Shown one piece after another: positions 17,425-26,465 of a stretch of 64,000 bases of DNA. Numbering within the stretch: position 1 is the first letter of the stretch; each line of letters opens with the position of its first letter. Source of the DNA: G963665495 sp963677785 (GTDB lineage Bacteria; Desulfobacterota; Desulfovibrionia; Desulfovibrionales; Desulfovibrionaceae); contig CAXXDH010000001.1 of NCBI GenBank assembly GCA_963677785.2, positions 62,001 through 126,000 of the forward strand, read 5' to 3'. The notes under the pieces are model-generated. The model made no database searches, had not been told where the DNA came from, and was given only the letters and a program-made list of their open reading frames with translations. The position numbers and the translations under genes were made by a program.

Positions 17425-18207
17425 ATGCAAGATAGTATGTATAGCGGGTTATTCGGGGCACTTAGCAACGAACACAGACTCGACATCATCGCCAATAATT
17501 TGGCAAACGTGAATACGGTCGGCTACAAGCAGAACACCGTGGCCTTCAAGGACGTGATGTTCATGTATGCGCACGAGGTTATCCGCCAGCCGGTCGTCAG
17601 TCTTGAAGACAAGGAGATGTTCCCGCCCGGAGTTTACTTGTCCAAGGTGCGGATCGGACAGGAAAAAGTGGATTTTTCCCAGGGCAGCACCAAGCAGACC
17701 GGCAATGCCTTGGACATGGCCATTGCGGGCGACGGTTTTTTCAAGGTGCGTACCGAGGTGGGGGATTTCTACTCCCGCAACGGCGAATTCAGCAGAGGCC
17801 CGGACGGAACCTTGATCACCAAGCAGGGATTTCCCGTGCTTGGCGCTGGAGGCGCGCCCATCGTCATGCCGGATTCGGGAGCGATCACCGTGGATGAACA
17901 GGGGCAGATCTGGCAGAACGGCGACAATGTGGCGCAATTGCAAGTAGTTACCGTAAGCGATACGGAGCAGCTGGAAAAGTACGGCTACAACCTGTTCCGC
18001 CTGAAAGAAGACAGCGACGCCACCGAGGTTCCGGCGGAAGATGCGCAGGTCATGCAGGGGTATCTGGAAATGCCCAATGTCAATGTTGTGACTGAAATGG
18101 TTAAAATGATCGAAACCCACCGAGTGTTCGAGGCCTATCAAAAAGTCATGACCAGTACGCAGGAACTCGATGAGCAGGCCGTCCAAAAGGTCGGCAGGGC
18201 AACATAA
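17425..18207 (+). CDS. flgF: Flagellar proximal rod protein FlgF
   Basis: A 260-residue flagellar rod protein. The N-terminus MYSGLFGALSNEHRLDIIAN with NLANVNTVGYK is the hallmark of the flagellar rod/hook family. The C-terminal helix NVVTEMVKMIETHRVFEAY is the matching half of the rod coiled coil. Its position directly before flgG identifies it as FlgF. The ATG at 17425 follows a near-consensus AAAGGAGG. It begins the plus-strand operon of rod, ring and hook-junction genes that runs to fliW. Confidence 0.93.
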   Translation: MQDSMYSGLFGALSNEHRLDIIANNLANVNTVGYKQNTVAFKDVMFMYAHEVIRQPVVSLEDKEMFPPGVYLSKVRIGQEKVDFSQGSTKQTGNALDMAIAGDGFFKVRTEVGDFYSRNGEFSRGPDGTLITKQGFPVLGAGGAPIVMPDSGAITVDEQGQIWQNGDNVAQLQVVTVSDTEQLEKYGYNLFRLKEDSDATEVPAEDAQVMQGYLEMPNVNVVTEMVKMIETHRVFEAYQKVMTSTQELDEQAVQKVGRAT

Positions 18208-18243
18208 ATTTTATGTGTTCAACCAAGTAGGAGGATAGACGCC

Positions 18244-19026
18244 ATGATGCGTTCACTTTGGACAGCGGCCACCGGGATGATCGCCCAACAGACGAATATC
18301 GACGTCATCTCGAACAACCTGGCCAACGTCAGCACCATCGGATTCAAGAAAGACAGGGCGTCTTTCGAGGATCTCATGTACCAGCACATGAAAATTGCCG
18401 GCGGACAGACCGCGGACGGCAATCTCATCCCTACGGGTATCGAGATCGGTATGGGCGTACGGCCCACCACCGTTCACAAGTTCTTTAGCCAGGGCGATTA
18501 CCAGAATACCGGAAACTCCCTGGACCTGGCCATTGAAGGCGACGGTTTTTTCCTTGTGCAGGTTAATGGCGAAGACGCCTACACCCGTGCCGGCGCTTTC
18601 GAACTTGATAACGAGGGCACCATAGTCACAGCCAACGGCTACGTGCTCCAGCCCGAGTTTCAGGTTCCGGACGATACGTCCAGCATCGAGATTTCCGAAA
18701 ACGGACTCATCTCCTGTCTGGACTCCAACGGTGCCGAACTGGCCACGGCCAACCTGCAGATCTACTCCTTCGTCAACAATCCAGGCCTGCGCAGCGCGGG
18801 CCGGAACCTCTACTATCAGACAGAGGCTTCCGGGGAAGCCACGGCCGGAACTCCGGGCGAGGACAACTTCGGCACCATTGCCCAGGGCTATCTGGAAATG
18901 TCCAATGTGGAGCTTGTGGATGAAATGGTCAACATGATTGTGGGCCAGCGGGCTTACGAGGCCAACTCCAAGTCCATCACCACTTCGGATTCCATGCTCA
19001 GCATTGCCAACCAGCTCAAGCGATAA
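18244..19026 (+). CDS. flgG: Flagellar distal rod protein FlgG
   Basis: A 260-residue protein with the canonical FlgG start MMRSLWTAATGMIAQQTNID and NLANVSTIGFKKDRA. It also has the FlgG-type middle (GIEIGMGVRP, FFSQGDYQNTGNSLDLAIEG) and C-terminus NVELVDEMVNMIVGQRAYE. FlgG polymerises into the distal rod that crosses the peptidoglycan and outer membrane through the P and L rings. The gap to flgF is 36 bases with an AGGAGG site. Confidence 0.95.
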   Translation: MMRSLWTAATGMIAQQTNIDVISNNLANVSTIGFKKDRASFEDLMYQHMKIAGGQTADGNLIPTGIEIGMGVRPTTVHKFFSQGDYQNTGNSLDLAIEGDGFFLVQVNGEDAYTRAGAFELDNEGTIVTANGYVLQPEFQVPDDTSSIEISENGLISCLDSNGAELATANLQIYSFVNNPGLRSAGRNLYYQTEASGEATAGTPGEDNFGTIAQGYLEMSNVELVDEMVNMIVGQRAYEANSKSITTSDSMLSIANQLKR

Positions 19027-19065
19027 GGCGTTAAACCCCTGAAGAAAAAGATGAGGATGCCAACC

Positions 19066-20064
19066 ATGACCCGGAAAGAGACCAGAATCATACGCAAGGC
19101 CGCAGTGATGGCCCTGGCTCTGGCGCTGCTGTACGCGGGTATAAGCCTTGCCGCGGGCGGTGACTGGCGGATCAAGGTCAGGGAAGCAGCCATAGTGTCC
19201 GGAGACTGGGTGCGCCTTGGCGAAATAGCGGTGCCGATCGGACCCGCGGTGGACAAGGCCCGCTGGGCTCAGCTCGCCCTTGTGGAGCTCTGGCCCACGC
19301 CAAAACGGGCGCTCCGGCCCGCGGCCATCAATAAAATGCGGCTTCGGAAGGAATTGTCCATTTACCTGGGCAAAGAAGCCGACCGCTGCATGCTGCCGGA
19401 TAAGCTCGCCCTGCAGAAAGGCGGCAAGGTTCTGATGCGTCCGGACCTCGAACGCCGGATCAATGATGCTTTCCGCCCGGCAACCGCAAGCATCAAGGGT
19501 GAGCTCAAGCTGCGCGATTTCCGGACTCCGGAGTACATGTTCCTTTCGGACCCGACCAACGACGTCAAGGTTCAGTTCGCTTCGGGCCTCGAACCCGGGC
19601 GCGTAAACCTCAAACTCGTGGAAGTGGATCTGTCGGGCAAGGAGCGCCGCAAGGTCAGCGCAAGCGTGCTGCTGGATGTCTGGAGAGCCGTTCCCGTGGC
19701 GGGCGAACCGCTGAACAGGGGCGAAGAACTGACGCCGGACAAGATCAGCTACGAACGCAAAAACCTGTCCTATCTCCACGATGATTTGTGGGACGGCAAG
19801 GGCGGCCCCTGGCGGATCACCAGGCCCATCGGCAGGGGCGGCGTCATCGAACGTTCGAGCATGGAACCCCTTCCGCTCGTACGCAGGGGGGATTTTGTCC
19901 AGATGGTCTACAACGGCAAGCATATCCGCCTGAAAGTCCCTGCGGAAGTGATTTCCGAAGGCGGCTACAGCGACAGGGTCAAAGTCCGCAACACTGAAAC
20001 AAACATCGAAGTGTATGCCTGGGTCGTGGATGCCCATACGGTTGAAGCCGGGCGTATGAACTAA
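19066..20064 (+). CDS. flgA: P-ring assembly chaperone FlgA
   Basis: A 332-residue periplasmic protein with a signal peptide (about residues 1-30, ALALALLYAGISLAAGG). The C-terminal half has the SAF/ChapFlgA pattern: VPVAGEPLNRGEELTPDKIS, then ERSSMEPLPLVRRGDFVQMV and a final strand region. FlgA assists polymerisation of FlgI into the P ring. It is longer than typical FlgA (about 220-240), with about 100 extra residues before the SAF part, as seen in related sulfate reducers. ATGs at 19051, 19057 and 19066 are in frame; I prefer 19066 because GAGGA lies 8 bases upstream. Confidence 0.88.
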   Translation: MTRKETRIIRKAAVMALALALLYAGISLAAGGDWRIKVREAAIVSGDWVRLGEIAVPIGPAVDKARWAQLALVELWPTPKRALRPAAINKMRLRKELSIYLGKEADRCMLPDKLALQKGGKVLMRPDLERRINDAFRPATASIKGELKLRDFRTPEYMFLSDPTNDVKVQFASGLEPGRVNLKLVEVDLSGKERRKVSASVLLDVWRAVPVAGEPLNRGEELTPDKISYERKNLSYLHDDLWDGKGGPWRITRPIGRGGVIERSSMEPLPLVRRGDFVQMVYNGKHIRLKVPAEVISEGGYSDRVKVRNTETNIEVYAWVVDAHTVEAGRMN

Positions 20065-20082
20065 CGGCAGGGAGAGAAAATC

Positions 20083-20817
20083 ATGAGCGTATACAGGGGA
20101 ATTTTAAACGGCTTGCTGGCGTTGGCGCTGCTTTTGGCTCTGCTGGCCGGATGCGCGGAGCTGCCTCAGAATTCCGAGAGCCTGCCGAGTATTACGCCGC
20201 CTCCAGCGGATGATCCGGCCATGATGGCGCACAGCAACCCGGGTTCCATCTACAATCCGGGCAATGCGGACTATCTGTTCTCGGACAACCGCGCCAGAAG
20301 GGTGGGGGATATTGTCATCATCAACATCTCCGAAGTGTCCAGCGGCCAGCATGAAGCCAACACGGACACCAAGCGCAACTCCGAGATGGACATAAGCGTC
20401 ACCAGTTTTTTCGGTAAGGAAGACCAGGGTATCGATCCCGTGGGCGGGTTTAATATTTTCGGTTTGAACACCGGCACCGGAAACGGCGCGGAGACGTCTA
20501 CCTACAACAAATTCAAGGGCGAGGGGTCCACGGACCGGAACTCCAGCGTCTCGGCCACGGTGGCCGCCCGTGTCATCAAGATCCTGCCCGGCGGACTGCT
20601 GCAGGTGGAAGGCGCGCGCGAGGTGCGGGTCAACGACGAAACCCAGATTCTGGTGATCAAAGGCCTGGTGCGGCCGCGCGACATCTCGCCCAGCAATACG
20701 GTGGATTCCAGCTATCTGGCCGACTCCAAGATCGAATACTACGGCAAGGGCGTGCTGGCGGACAAGCAGAAGGCCGGCTGGGTTATGCGGCTGCTGGATA
20801 ATGTCTGGCCGTTTTAA
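20083..20817 (+). CDS. flgH: Flagellar L-ring lipoprotein FlgH
   Basis: A 244-residue lipoprotein. The signal ends in the lipobox LLAGC at about residue 24. FlgH signatures follow: SLFxDxRAxxVGDI-type YLFSDNRARRVGDIVIINI, the middle SVSATVAARVIKILPGGLLQ, and the end IKGLVRPRDISPSNTVDSS. It forms the outer-membrane L ring around the distal rod. GGAGA precedes the ATG. It sits between flgA and flgI, as usual. Confidence 0.95.
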   Translation: MSVYRGILNGLLALALLLALLAGCAELPQNSESLPSITPPPADDPAMMAHSNPGSIYNPGNADYLFSDNRARRVGDIVIINISEVSSGQHEANTDTKRNSEMDISVTSFFGKEDQGIDPVGGFNIFGLNTGTGNGAETSTYNKFKGEGSTDRNSSVSATVAARVIKILPGGLLQVEGAREVRVNDETQILVIKGLVRPRDISPSNTVDSSYLADSKIEYYGKGVLADKQKAGWVMRLLDNVWPF

Positions 20818-20889
20818 CAGCGTGCGCAGTTCGCAAAACGTTTAACTGACGATTTTTTGACGGGACGAGCAAAGGAAAGGGAGAAGAAA

Positions 20890-22050
20890 ATGAGCATGAG
20901 CGCGAAAACAGGATGTGTTTACGGTGCGGGCGTAATCAGGACGTACCGCCGGGTAACCGGGCTGCGCCACGCGCTTTTGCTGCTGCTCTTGGTCGTGTTG
21001 TTGCCCGTACGCGCCGATGCCGTACGGATCAAGGATATCGCCAATTTCAGCGGCGTACGGGAAAACCAGCTGGTGGGCTACGGCCTGGTCGTGGGGCTTA
21101 GCGGGACGGGAGACAGCACCAAGTCCGATTTTACCATCCAGTCCATGATCAACATGCTGCAGAACATGGGCGTGGCGGTGAATACGAGCAAGCTCAAGCC
21201 CAAGAACGTGGCGGCGGTCATGGTTACGGCCAAGATGCCCGTTTCCGCCAAACCCGGCACATCGCTGGACGTCACGGTGTCCTCTCTGGGCGATGCCAGC
21301 AGCCTGTACGGAGGCGTGCTGCTGATGACGCCCGTCAAAGGCGTGGACGGCAAGGTCTACGGCCTGGCTCAGGGAGCGCTGGCTCTTGGGGGGTTTTCCG
21401 CGCAGGGCAACGCGGCTTCTGTGGAAAAGAATTTCACCACCGTAGCCCGGATTCCCAACGGGCTGATGGTCGAACGCGGGGTGCCCTTTCAGTTCAACAA
21501 CCAGGACGACATCACGCTGCACATGCAGATCGCCGATTTCAGCACCACGCAGCAGGTGGTGGAAAAAATCAACACGGCCCTGGCAGGTGATTACGCCCAC
21601 GCCACGGACGTGAGCACCATCGAACTGCAGATTCCGCCCGTATTCCGCAGCAACCTGGTTCCGTTTATGGCTTCCATCGAGAATATCGAGGTCAGTCCGG
21701 AAAACCGCGCACGGGTGGTGGTGGACGAAAAAACCGGCACCGTTGTTCTGGGCCGCAATGTCAGATTGTCCAAAGTGGCGGTTTCGCACGGCAACCTGCA
21801 GATTGTCGTCCAGGAAAGCGCCAATGTTTCCCAGCCCGGACCTTTCAGCCAGGGCCAGACCGTTGTGACGCCGCAGACCAACATCGGCGTGCAGGAGGAA
21901 AACCACCGTCTGGTCATGCTCGAAGGTGCAACCTTGCAGGAAATGATCGACGGACTGAACGCCCTGGGCGCTTCGCCGCGGGATCTGATTTCCATCCTGC
22001 AGACGTTGAAGGCGGCGGGCGCGCTGCATGCAGACTTGGAGGTAATCTAA
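20890..22050 (+). CDS. flgI: Flagellar P-ring protein FlgI
   Basis: A 386-residue periplasmic protein with a signal peptide ending near LLPVRADAVRI. The mature N-terminus RIKDIANFSGVRENQLVGYG, followed by LVVGLSGTGD, is strictly diagnostic for FlgI. The C-terminus with LVMLEGATLQEMIDGLNALG and ISILQTLKAAGALHADLEVI is equally typical. It builds the P ring in the peptidoglycan layer. I chose the ATG at 20890 with GGGAGA upstream; an in-frame extension to 20857 has no support. Confidence 0.95.
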   Translation: MSMSAKTGCVYGAGVIRTYRRVTGLRHALLLLLLVVLLPVRADAVRIKDIANFSGVRENQLVGYGLVVGLSGTGDSTKSDFTIQSMINMLQNMGVAVNTSKLKPKNVAAVMVTAKMPVSAKPGTSLDVTVSSLGDASSLYGGVLLMTPVKGVDGKVYGLAQGALALGGFSAQGNAASVEKNFTTVARIPNGLMVERGVPFQFNNQDDITLHMQIADFSTTQQVVEKINTALAGDYAHATDVSTIELQIPPVFRSNLVPFMASIENIEVSPENRARVVVDEKTGTVVLGRNVRLSKVAVSHGNLQIVVQESANVSQPGPFSQGQTVVTPQTNIGVQEENHRLVMLEGATLQEMIDGLNALGASPRDLISILQTLKAAGALHADLEVI

Positions 22051-22051
22051 G

Positions 22052-23680
22052 ATGTCCACGGTTTCGCTTCCCGATATCGGTACTATGCAGATGCAGAACG
22101 CCAAGCAAGGCGAACTGCAGAAGGAATTCGCCATGCGCCGGTTGCAGGAACAGCTGAAAAATGCGCCTGACAAGGAAGCGAAGCTGAAAGAGGCCTGCAA
22201 AGGTTTTGAATCGATCTTTTTGGGCAAGCTCTGGAAGCAGATGCGCGACAGCGTGCCCAAAGAGGGATTTCTGCACAGCAAGGAAGAGGAAATGTATCTG
22301 GGCATGTTCGACCAGAAGCTTTCGGAGCAGCTGGCGGACGCGGGCGGCATCGGCCTCGGCGACATGCTTTTCAACAATCTCAAGGCCAACATGCTGGACG
22401 CCAGCCGGGTGACTTCACCGAGCAACGCCAAGGAGCGGCTGCCCATCAAGCCTTTGAACCGGCATTTCAACCCCAGGGACATTGATCCGCCTTCGGACGC
22501 GGTCAAAATGGTTTCCACGGAAAAGACGGATCCCAACGCGCCGTTGTACGAGCCTCTGGAAGGCTACGAGGGCGCGGACGCTGAGGAAGCCGGTGCCCAA
22601 AATCAGGACGCGCAAAATCAGGACTCACAAAATTTAGACGCACAGTATCTGGACGCCCAGGTTTTGAAAAACGCTGCGACGGCAATGGAAAAGCCCGGGG
22701 AAGAGGTCGTTGATTTCGACGAGCCGCTGCCCGAGGAAAAGCCCGTTGCCGCCAGGGTGGAGGAGACTCCGGACGTTGCCGCCAGCTTCGGCGTGGAGGA
22801 AGAAAGCCTGCGCAACGCGAAATGGACTGCAGCAAACAGCCGGGCCACCAAGGTCTCCGGCAACAGCCTGGAGACGGACGCCGAAGTGATCAGCGCCGTG
22901 GACAACCTGGCCAAGCTGCTGCAGCCGCCGTTGAGCCCGGTGACGTCCGAATCGCCCCGAAACATCATACTGCCGCAGTCGCAGAGCCAGTTACCGCCCC
23001 CGGCATCCGCTCTGCCCCAGAACGAAGGCGCGAGCGCCAGTTTTCCCAACAGCCTGACCCTGGGCAAGGGCAAGTTGTCTCCTGACGCGGGCCAGCGTTT
23101 TGATTTCGGCATAGATCTGCAAACCGAGTCGGTTGCGGCCGCAGAGCAGCCCACGCGTACGAACGAGGGCGGCCCCGAGCCCACCAGGGCCGAACCCGTA
23201 TCCGCCGCCACGGTTGAAGCTTTGGCCCAGGCGCACAAGGCCTCCGGAGCGTCCACGGACGCGCCTCTGCATTGGCCTGTTGACGGACGGATCTCCTCCG
23301 GATTCGGCTGGCGCAAAAGTCCCTTCACCGGCGAACGGACCTTTCATTCCGGTGTGGATATTGCCGCCAGACGAGGCGATCCTGTGGAAGCTTGCTGGGA
23401 TGGGCAGGTAATTTTTTCCGGTTTGAAGGACGGCTACGGACGGGTGGTGATTGTTGAGCATGCGGGCGGATGGCAGAGCTACTACGGCCACAACAGCAAA
23501 AACAACGTCAATGTGGGGGATACGGTGAGGGCTGGCGAGAAAATTGCATCCATAGGTAGTACCGGCCGTTCCACAGGACCGCATCTGCACTTCGAGCTTC
23601 GGCGCGATGGGCTGGCCTGGGACCCGGAAAAGATTCAGCAACGGCTGGCCGCAGGTAAACCGGCTGTTGGAAATGCCTAG
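22052..23680 (+). CDS. flgJ: FlgJ-type rod-binding protein fused to an M23 peptidase domain
   Basis: A 542-residue protein. Residues about 45-115 are the rod-binding domain (ACKGFESIFLGKLWKQMRDS, YLGMFDQKLSEQLADAGGIG). Residues about 120-405 are low-complexity and acidic, with a five-residue repeat (AQNQD/SQNLD/AQYLD). Residues about 410-535 are a LytM/M23 zinc endopeptidase (RISSGFGWRKSP, HSGVDIAA, YGHNSK, HLHFELRRDG), whose H/D and HxH ligands are all present. In enteric FlgJ the second domain is instead a glucosaminidase. The role is inferred to be opening peptidoglycan for the rod by peptide cleavage. The start is one base after the flgI stop, and its GGAGG site lies inside flgI, so translation is probably coupled. 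Confidence 0.9.
   Translation: MSTVSLPDIGTMQMQNAKQGELQKEFAMRRLQEQLKNAPDKEAKLKEACKGFESIFLGKLWKQMRDSVPKEGFLHSKEEEMYLGMFDQKLSEQLADAGGIGLGDMLFNNLKANMLDASRVTSPSNAKERLPIKPLNRHFNPRDIDPPSDAVKMVSTEKTDPNAPLYEPLEGYEGADAEEAGAQNQDAQNQDSQNLDAQYLDAQVLKNAATAMEKPGEEVVDFDEPLPEEKPVAARVEETPDVAASFGVEEESLRNAKWTAANSRATKVSGNSLETDAEVISAVDNLAKLLQPPLSPVTSESPRNIILPQSQSQLPPPASALPQNEGASASFPNSLTLGKGKLSPDAGQRFDFGIDLQTESVAAAEQPTRTNEGGPEPTRAEPVSAATVEALAQAHKASGASTDAPLHWPVDGRISSGFGWRKSPFTGERTFHSGVDIAARRGDPVEACWDGQVIFSGLKDGYGRVVIVEHAGGWQSYYGHNSKNNVNVGDTVRAGEKIASIGSTGRSTGPHLHFELRRDGLAWDPEKIQQRLAAGKPAVGNA
22596..22665 (+). repeat. 15-bp imperfect tandem repeat inside flgJ
   Basis: About five in-frame copies of a 15-base unit resembling GCNCAAAATCAGGAC encode the pentapeptide series AQNQD, AQNQD, SQNLD, AQYLD, AQ. 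The first two copies are nearly identical at DNA level and later ones diverge. Confidence 0.7.
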
Positions 23681-23775
23681 CGCATTTTCGCCTTGAAACA
23701 AGGCTCACTCTTGAAACAATTCCAATTGTTTCAAGACAATGCATAAGGGCCTCTAAACTTTTCAAGGTTAAGACG
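23677..23775. repeat. Dispersed repeat, copy 2 (uninterrupted)
   Basis: This runs from the flgJ stop codon to just before the flgN ribosome site. Its centre is a perfect palindrome with 12-base arms (CTTGAAACAATT at 23709-23720 and its complement after two bases). The flanks match 6012-6167 closely, except for the roughly 55 bases inserted in that copy. Confidence 0.7.
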
Positions 23776-23795
23776 TTCTAAACGAGGATACGACC

Positions 23796-24284
23796 ATGTC
23801 TCGGAACATCATTGAAAGTTTGAGCAGACAGGAAAAAGGGTTTGCCTTGCTCCGCGAATTGCTTCAAGAGGAATATGAGCTGCTCAGAAAAAGAAAGCCG
23901 CAGGATATCAGCGTATTGGAGCTTTCAATACATGAACTGATGGCGCAGCTGATGGCCGAGCGCAAGGGGCTGATCAAAATTCTTGGCGGCAAGAAGCTTT
24001 CCAAGTATGTGGCCTGGCTCAAGACGAAAAATTTGCCGGAAGGGAAAAACAATCCTGTTACCATCATTGAAACCATCCTCGCCAGTCTGACCAGGCTAGA
24101 ACAGCGTTGCGCCAGACAGGGGGAAGCCAATACTCAGCTTGCTTTTGCATTGATGGACCAGAGCAAGGAGCTGCTGGATTTTCTGCATGACCAGATCGCC
24201 CCCAAGCAGCAGGGCAGTTATTCGAAAAAAGGCACGTATCAGCAACCTGTTCAACGTTCCTCTTTGCTTAAAGGAAGTCTCTGA
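23796..24284 (+). CDS. flgN: FlgN-type chaperone for hook-associated proteins
   Basis: A 162-residue helical cytosolic protein. The first half is a long charged helix (LRELLQEEYELLRKRKPQD), then a MAERKGLIKILGG turn and a helical C-terminus, the FlgN layout. FlgN keeps FlgK and FlgL unfolded for export, and the gene directly precedes flgK and flgL. Its stop overlaps the flgK start at 24284, which suggests translational coupling. FlgN sequences vary, so the call leans partly on position. Confidence 0.82.
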   Translation: MSRNIIESLSRQEKGFALLRELLQEEYELLRKRKPQDISVLELSIHELMAQLMAERKGLIKILGGKKLSKYVAWLKTKNLPEGKNNPVTIIETILASLTRLEQRCARQGEANTQLAFALMDQSKELLDFLHDQIAPKQQGSYSKKGTYQQPVQRSSLLKGSL

Positions 24285-26449
24285 TGAGCATCGGCGTTCG
24301 AAGCGTTTTAGATATTGCCACCCAGGCCTTGTTCGGGAATCAGGCAGCTATCGCGACCACAAGCAACAATGTTGCCAATGTGAATACCGAGGGCTATTCC
24401 CGTCGTTCGGTGCGCTTCGAAGAAGGCTATTCCATAGATTACAAGCCCGGTCAGATCGGCACGGGCGTGCAGGCCACCGAGGTGGTGCGCCATTTCGACA
24501 TGTTCGTGGAAGCGCAGTTTCTGGACAAGTCAACTCTGGATAACCGTTACCAAAGTCTATGGCAGAATTTGCAGAGCGTGGACAACCTGGTGAACGAATC
24601 CAAGACGGACGGAATCCACGCCTTGCTGTCCCAGTTTTTCAACGATTGGCAGAAGCTTTCTCAAAATCCGGACGACTACAGCATGCGCGAGAGTCTGACA
24701 GGCGATACGCAGAGCCTGCTCACGCTGCTCAATTCCGTTGACAGCGACCTGGCCGACCTGCAGCAGTTGGCATCCAATACGGTGGCCGACCAGGTAACCG
24801 AGGTGAATCAGATTCTCAACGAAATCGCGGCCGTCAACCAGCAGATCAGTGTTCATGAGATTCCCGGACAAAACAATGTCAACCAGCTTTTGGATGAACG
24901 GGATCGCCTGGTACGCGAGCTTTCCGAATATATAGATGTGGACGTGCTCGGGTATCAGAGCACCGGCGTTTCAGCGTTGGGCAACAGGAACAGCAACGCT
25001 CAGGACTGGACCCTGGTGACCAAAGCCGGGCAGACGCTGATACAGGGCAGCTCGGTGTTCAAACTTTCTTATGAAGGCCCGCAGGCCTGGAATTCCCTGA
25101 GTGGGGGATCGAATTTCGACGGCGAAATCAAATTCGACGGCGATTCTTCGTTTGAGTACACGCTGCAGGTGGTTTCCGGCGGGAGCGTGGCCGCAGCCTC
25201 CAATGCCTCCGGCGCTGCCGCCATGTTTCGGGTTTCCATGGACGGCGGACGCACCTGGCTCAAGGACGACGACGGCAACGTCCGGCTGTTCGCCGCCAGA
25301 CCCGAATCCGAGAGCGTCGACATCGAAGGTGTGGAAGTTTGGTTCGAAGGCGCCACCCAGCCCCTGCAGGACGGCGATATGTTTACCATTATGCCCAAGA
25401 ACGGGTTGTACTGGTACAAGACCACTTCGGACAAGGTTAACATAACGCCCCTGGTACGCGCGGACGGCTCCGACGATACGACCCGGCTCACCGGCGGCTC
25501 CATAACGGCCAATCTCAGCTTTATCGGCGGCTATGCCGGCAAGTATCGCGATAAAATCGACTCCATGGCCGAAACGCTTATCTGGGAGACCAACCGGGCC
25601 CACAGCCAGGGCGCGGGACTGACCATGTTCAACAGCGTCATTGGCGACTACAGCGTACGGGACAGCAGCATCGCCCTGGGCGACGATTCCTCCGGGCTGC
25701 ATTGGAGCGACAAGCTCAGTTCCGGCAATCTGCAGGTCTACTTTTACAACGCGGCCAGCGGCGATCTTTCCAACAGCGCGTCCTATGGAGCGCTGGATTT
25801 CGATCCGTCCACTCCAGGCGTGCAGAATTTCGACCCCGGCATCCATTCGCTGAGCAACGTGGCCGCGGCCTTCAATTCGAGCTTCGGCAGCTATCTCACC
25901 GCCAGTGTCGTGGACAACAAATTACAATTGGATTCCAAAGCCGGATACACGTTCGGATTCGGCACGGATTCCACCGGATTGTTGGCCGGGCTGGGCATCA
26001 ACACCTATTTCAGCGGCACCGGCAGTTCAAACATCGCCATCAATGACGACATCGTCAACGATAGCAACCGCATCAACGCGGGCAAGATCAACGGCGCCGG
26101 GCAAGCCAATTCGGGCGACAACGTCACGGCAACCGCTGTCGCCGAACTGGCCACAAAGGATGTTACGATTCAAAGCGTCTACGAGTCCACCTCTTCACAG
26201 ACCCTGCTCGAATATTACGCCACCACCGTGGCCATAGTTGGCGGCGACACTGCTGGAAGTCAATTTCTCTACAATTATAACCACGCGCTGGCGGAAGATC
26301 TTAACGAACGGCAGCAGAGCGTGGCGGGCGTGAATCTGGACGAGGAAATGACCGACCTGATCAAATATCAGAATTCTTACCAGTCCGCAGCCAAGTTGAT
26401 CACAACGGCCGATGAGATGATGCAGACGGTACTTGGTCTGAAGCAATAG
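24284..26449 (+). CDS. flgK: Hook-filament junction protein FlgK (HAP1)
   Basis: A 721-residue protein. The N-terminus has SVLDIATQALFGNQAAIATT and NNVANVNTEGYSRRSV, the FlgK form of the rod/hook family start. The C-terminus ends GVNLDEEMTDLIKYQNSYQ and AAKLITTADEMMQTVLGL, typical FlgK. Typical lengths are 450-650; the extra material is in the exposed middle, including a module at about 313-372 with SMDGGRTW and DGDMFTI that resembles one in FlgL. It joins the hook to the filament. Confidence 0.93.
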   Translation: MSIGVRSVLDIATQALFGNQAAIATTSNNVANVNTEGYSRRSVRFEEGYSIDYKPGQIGTGVQATEVVRHFDMFVEAQFLDKSTLDNRYQSLWQNLQSVDNLVNESKTDGIHALLSQFFNDWQKLSQNPDDYSMRESLTGDTQSLLTLLNSVDSDLADLQQLASNTVADQVTEVNQILNEIAAVNQQISVHEIPGQNNVNQLLDERDRLVRELSEYIDVDVLGYQSTGVSALGNRNSNAQDWTLVTKAGQTLIQGSSVFKLSYEGPQAWNSLSGGSNFDGEIKFDGDSSFEYTLQVVSGGSVAAASNASGAAAMFRVSMDGGRTWLKDDDGNVRLFAARPESESVDIEGVEVWFEGATQPLQDGDMFTIMPKNGLYWYKTTSDKVNITPLVRADGSDDTTRLTGGSITANLSFIGGYAGKYRDKIDSMAETLIWETNRAHSQGAGLTMFNSVIGDYSVRDSSIALGDDSSGLHWSDKLSSGNLQVYFYNAASGDLSNSASYGALDFDPSTPGVQNFDPGIHSLSNVAAAFNSSFGSYLTASVVDNKLQLDSKAGYTFGFGTDSTGLLAGLGINTYFSGTGSSNIAINDDIVNDSNRINAGKINGAGQANSGDNVTATAVAELATKDVTIQSVYESTSSQTLLEYYATTVAIVGGDTAGSQFLYNYNHALAEDLNERQQSVAGVNLDEEMTDLIKYQNSYQSAAKLITTADEMMQTVLGLKQ

Positions 26450-26465
26450 CAAAACAGGAATAGCC

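Noticed and set aside
20842..22536. Very long antisense open frames across the flagellar genes and across 57-61 kb
   Set aside because: They mirror real genes with strong motifs and arise from high GC at third positions; their histidine/arginine/glycine-rich products match no family.
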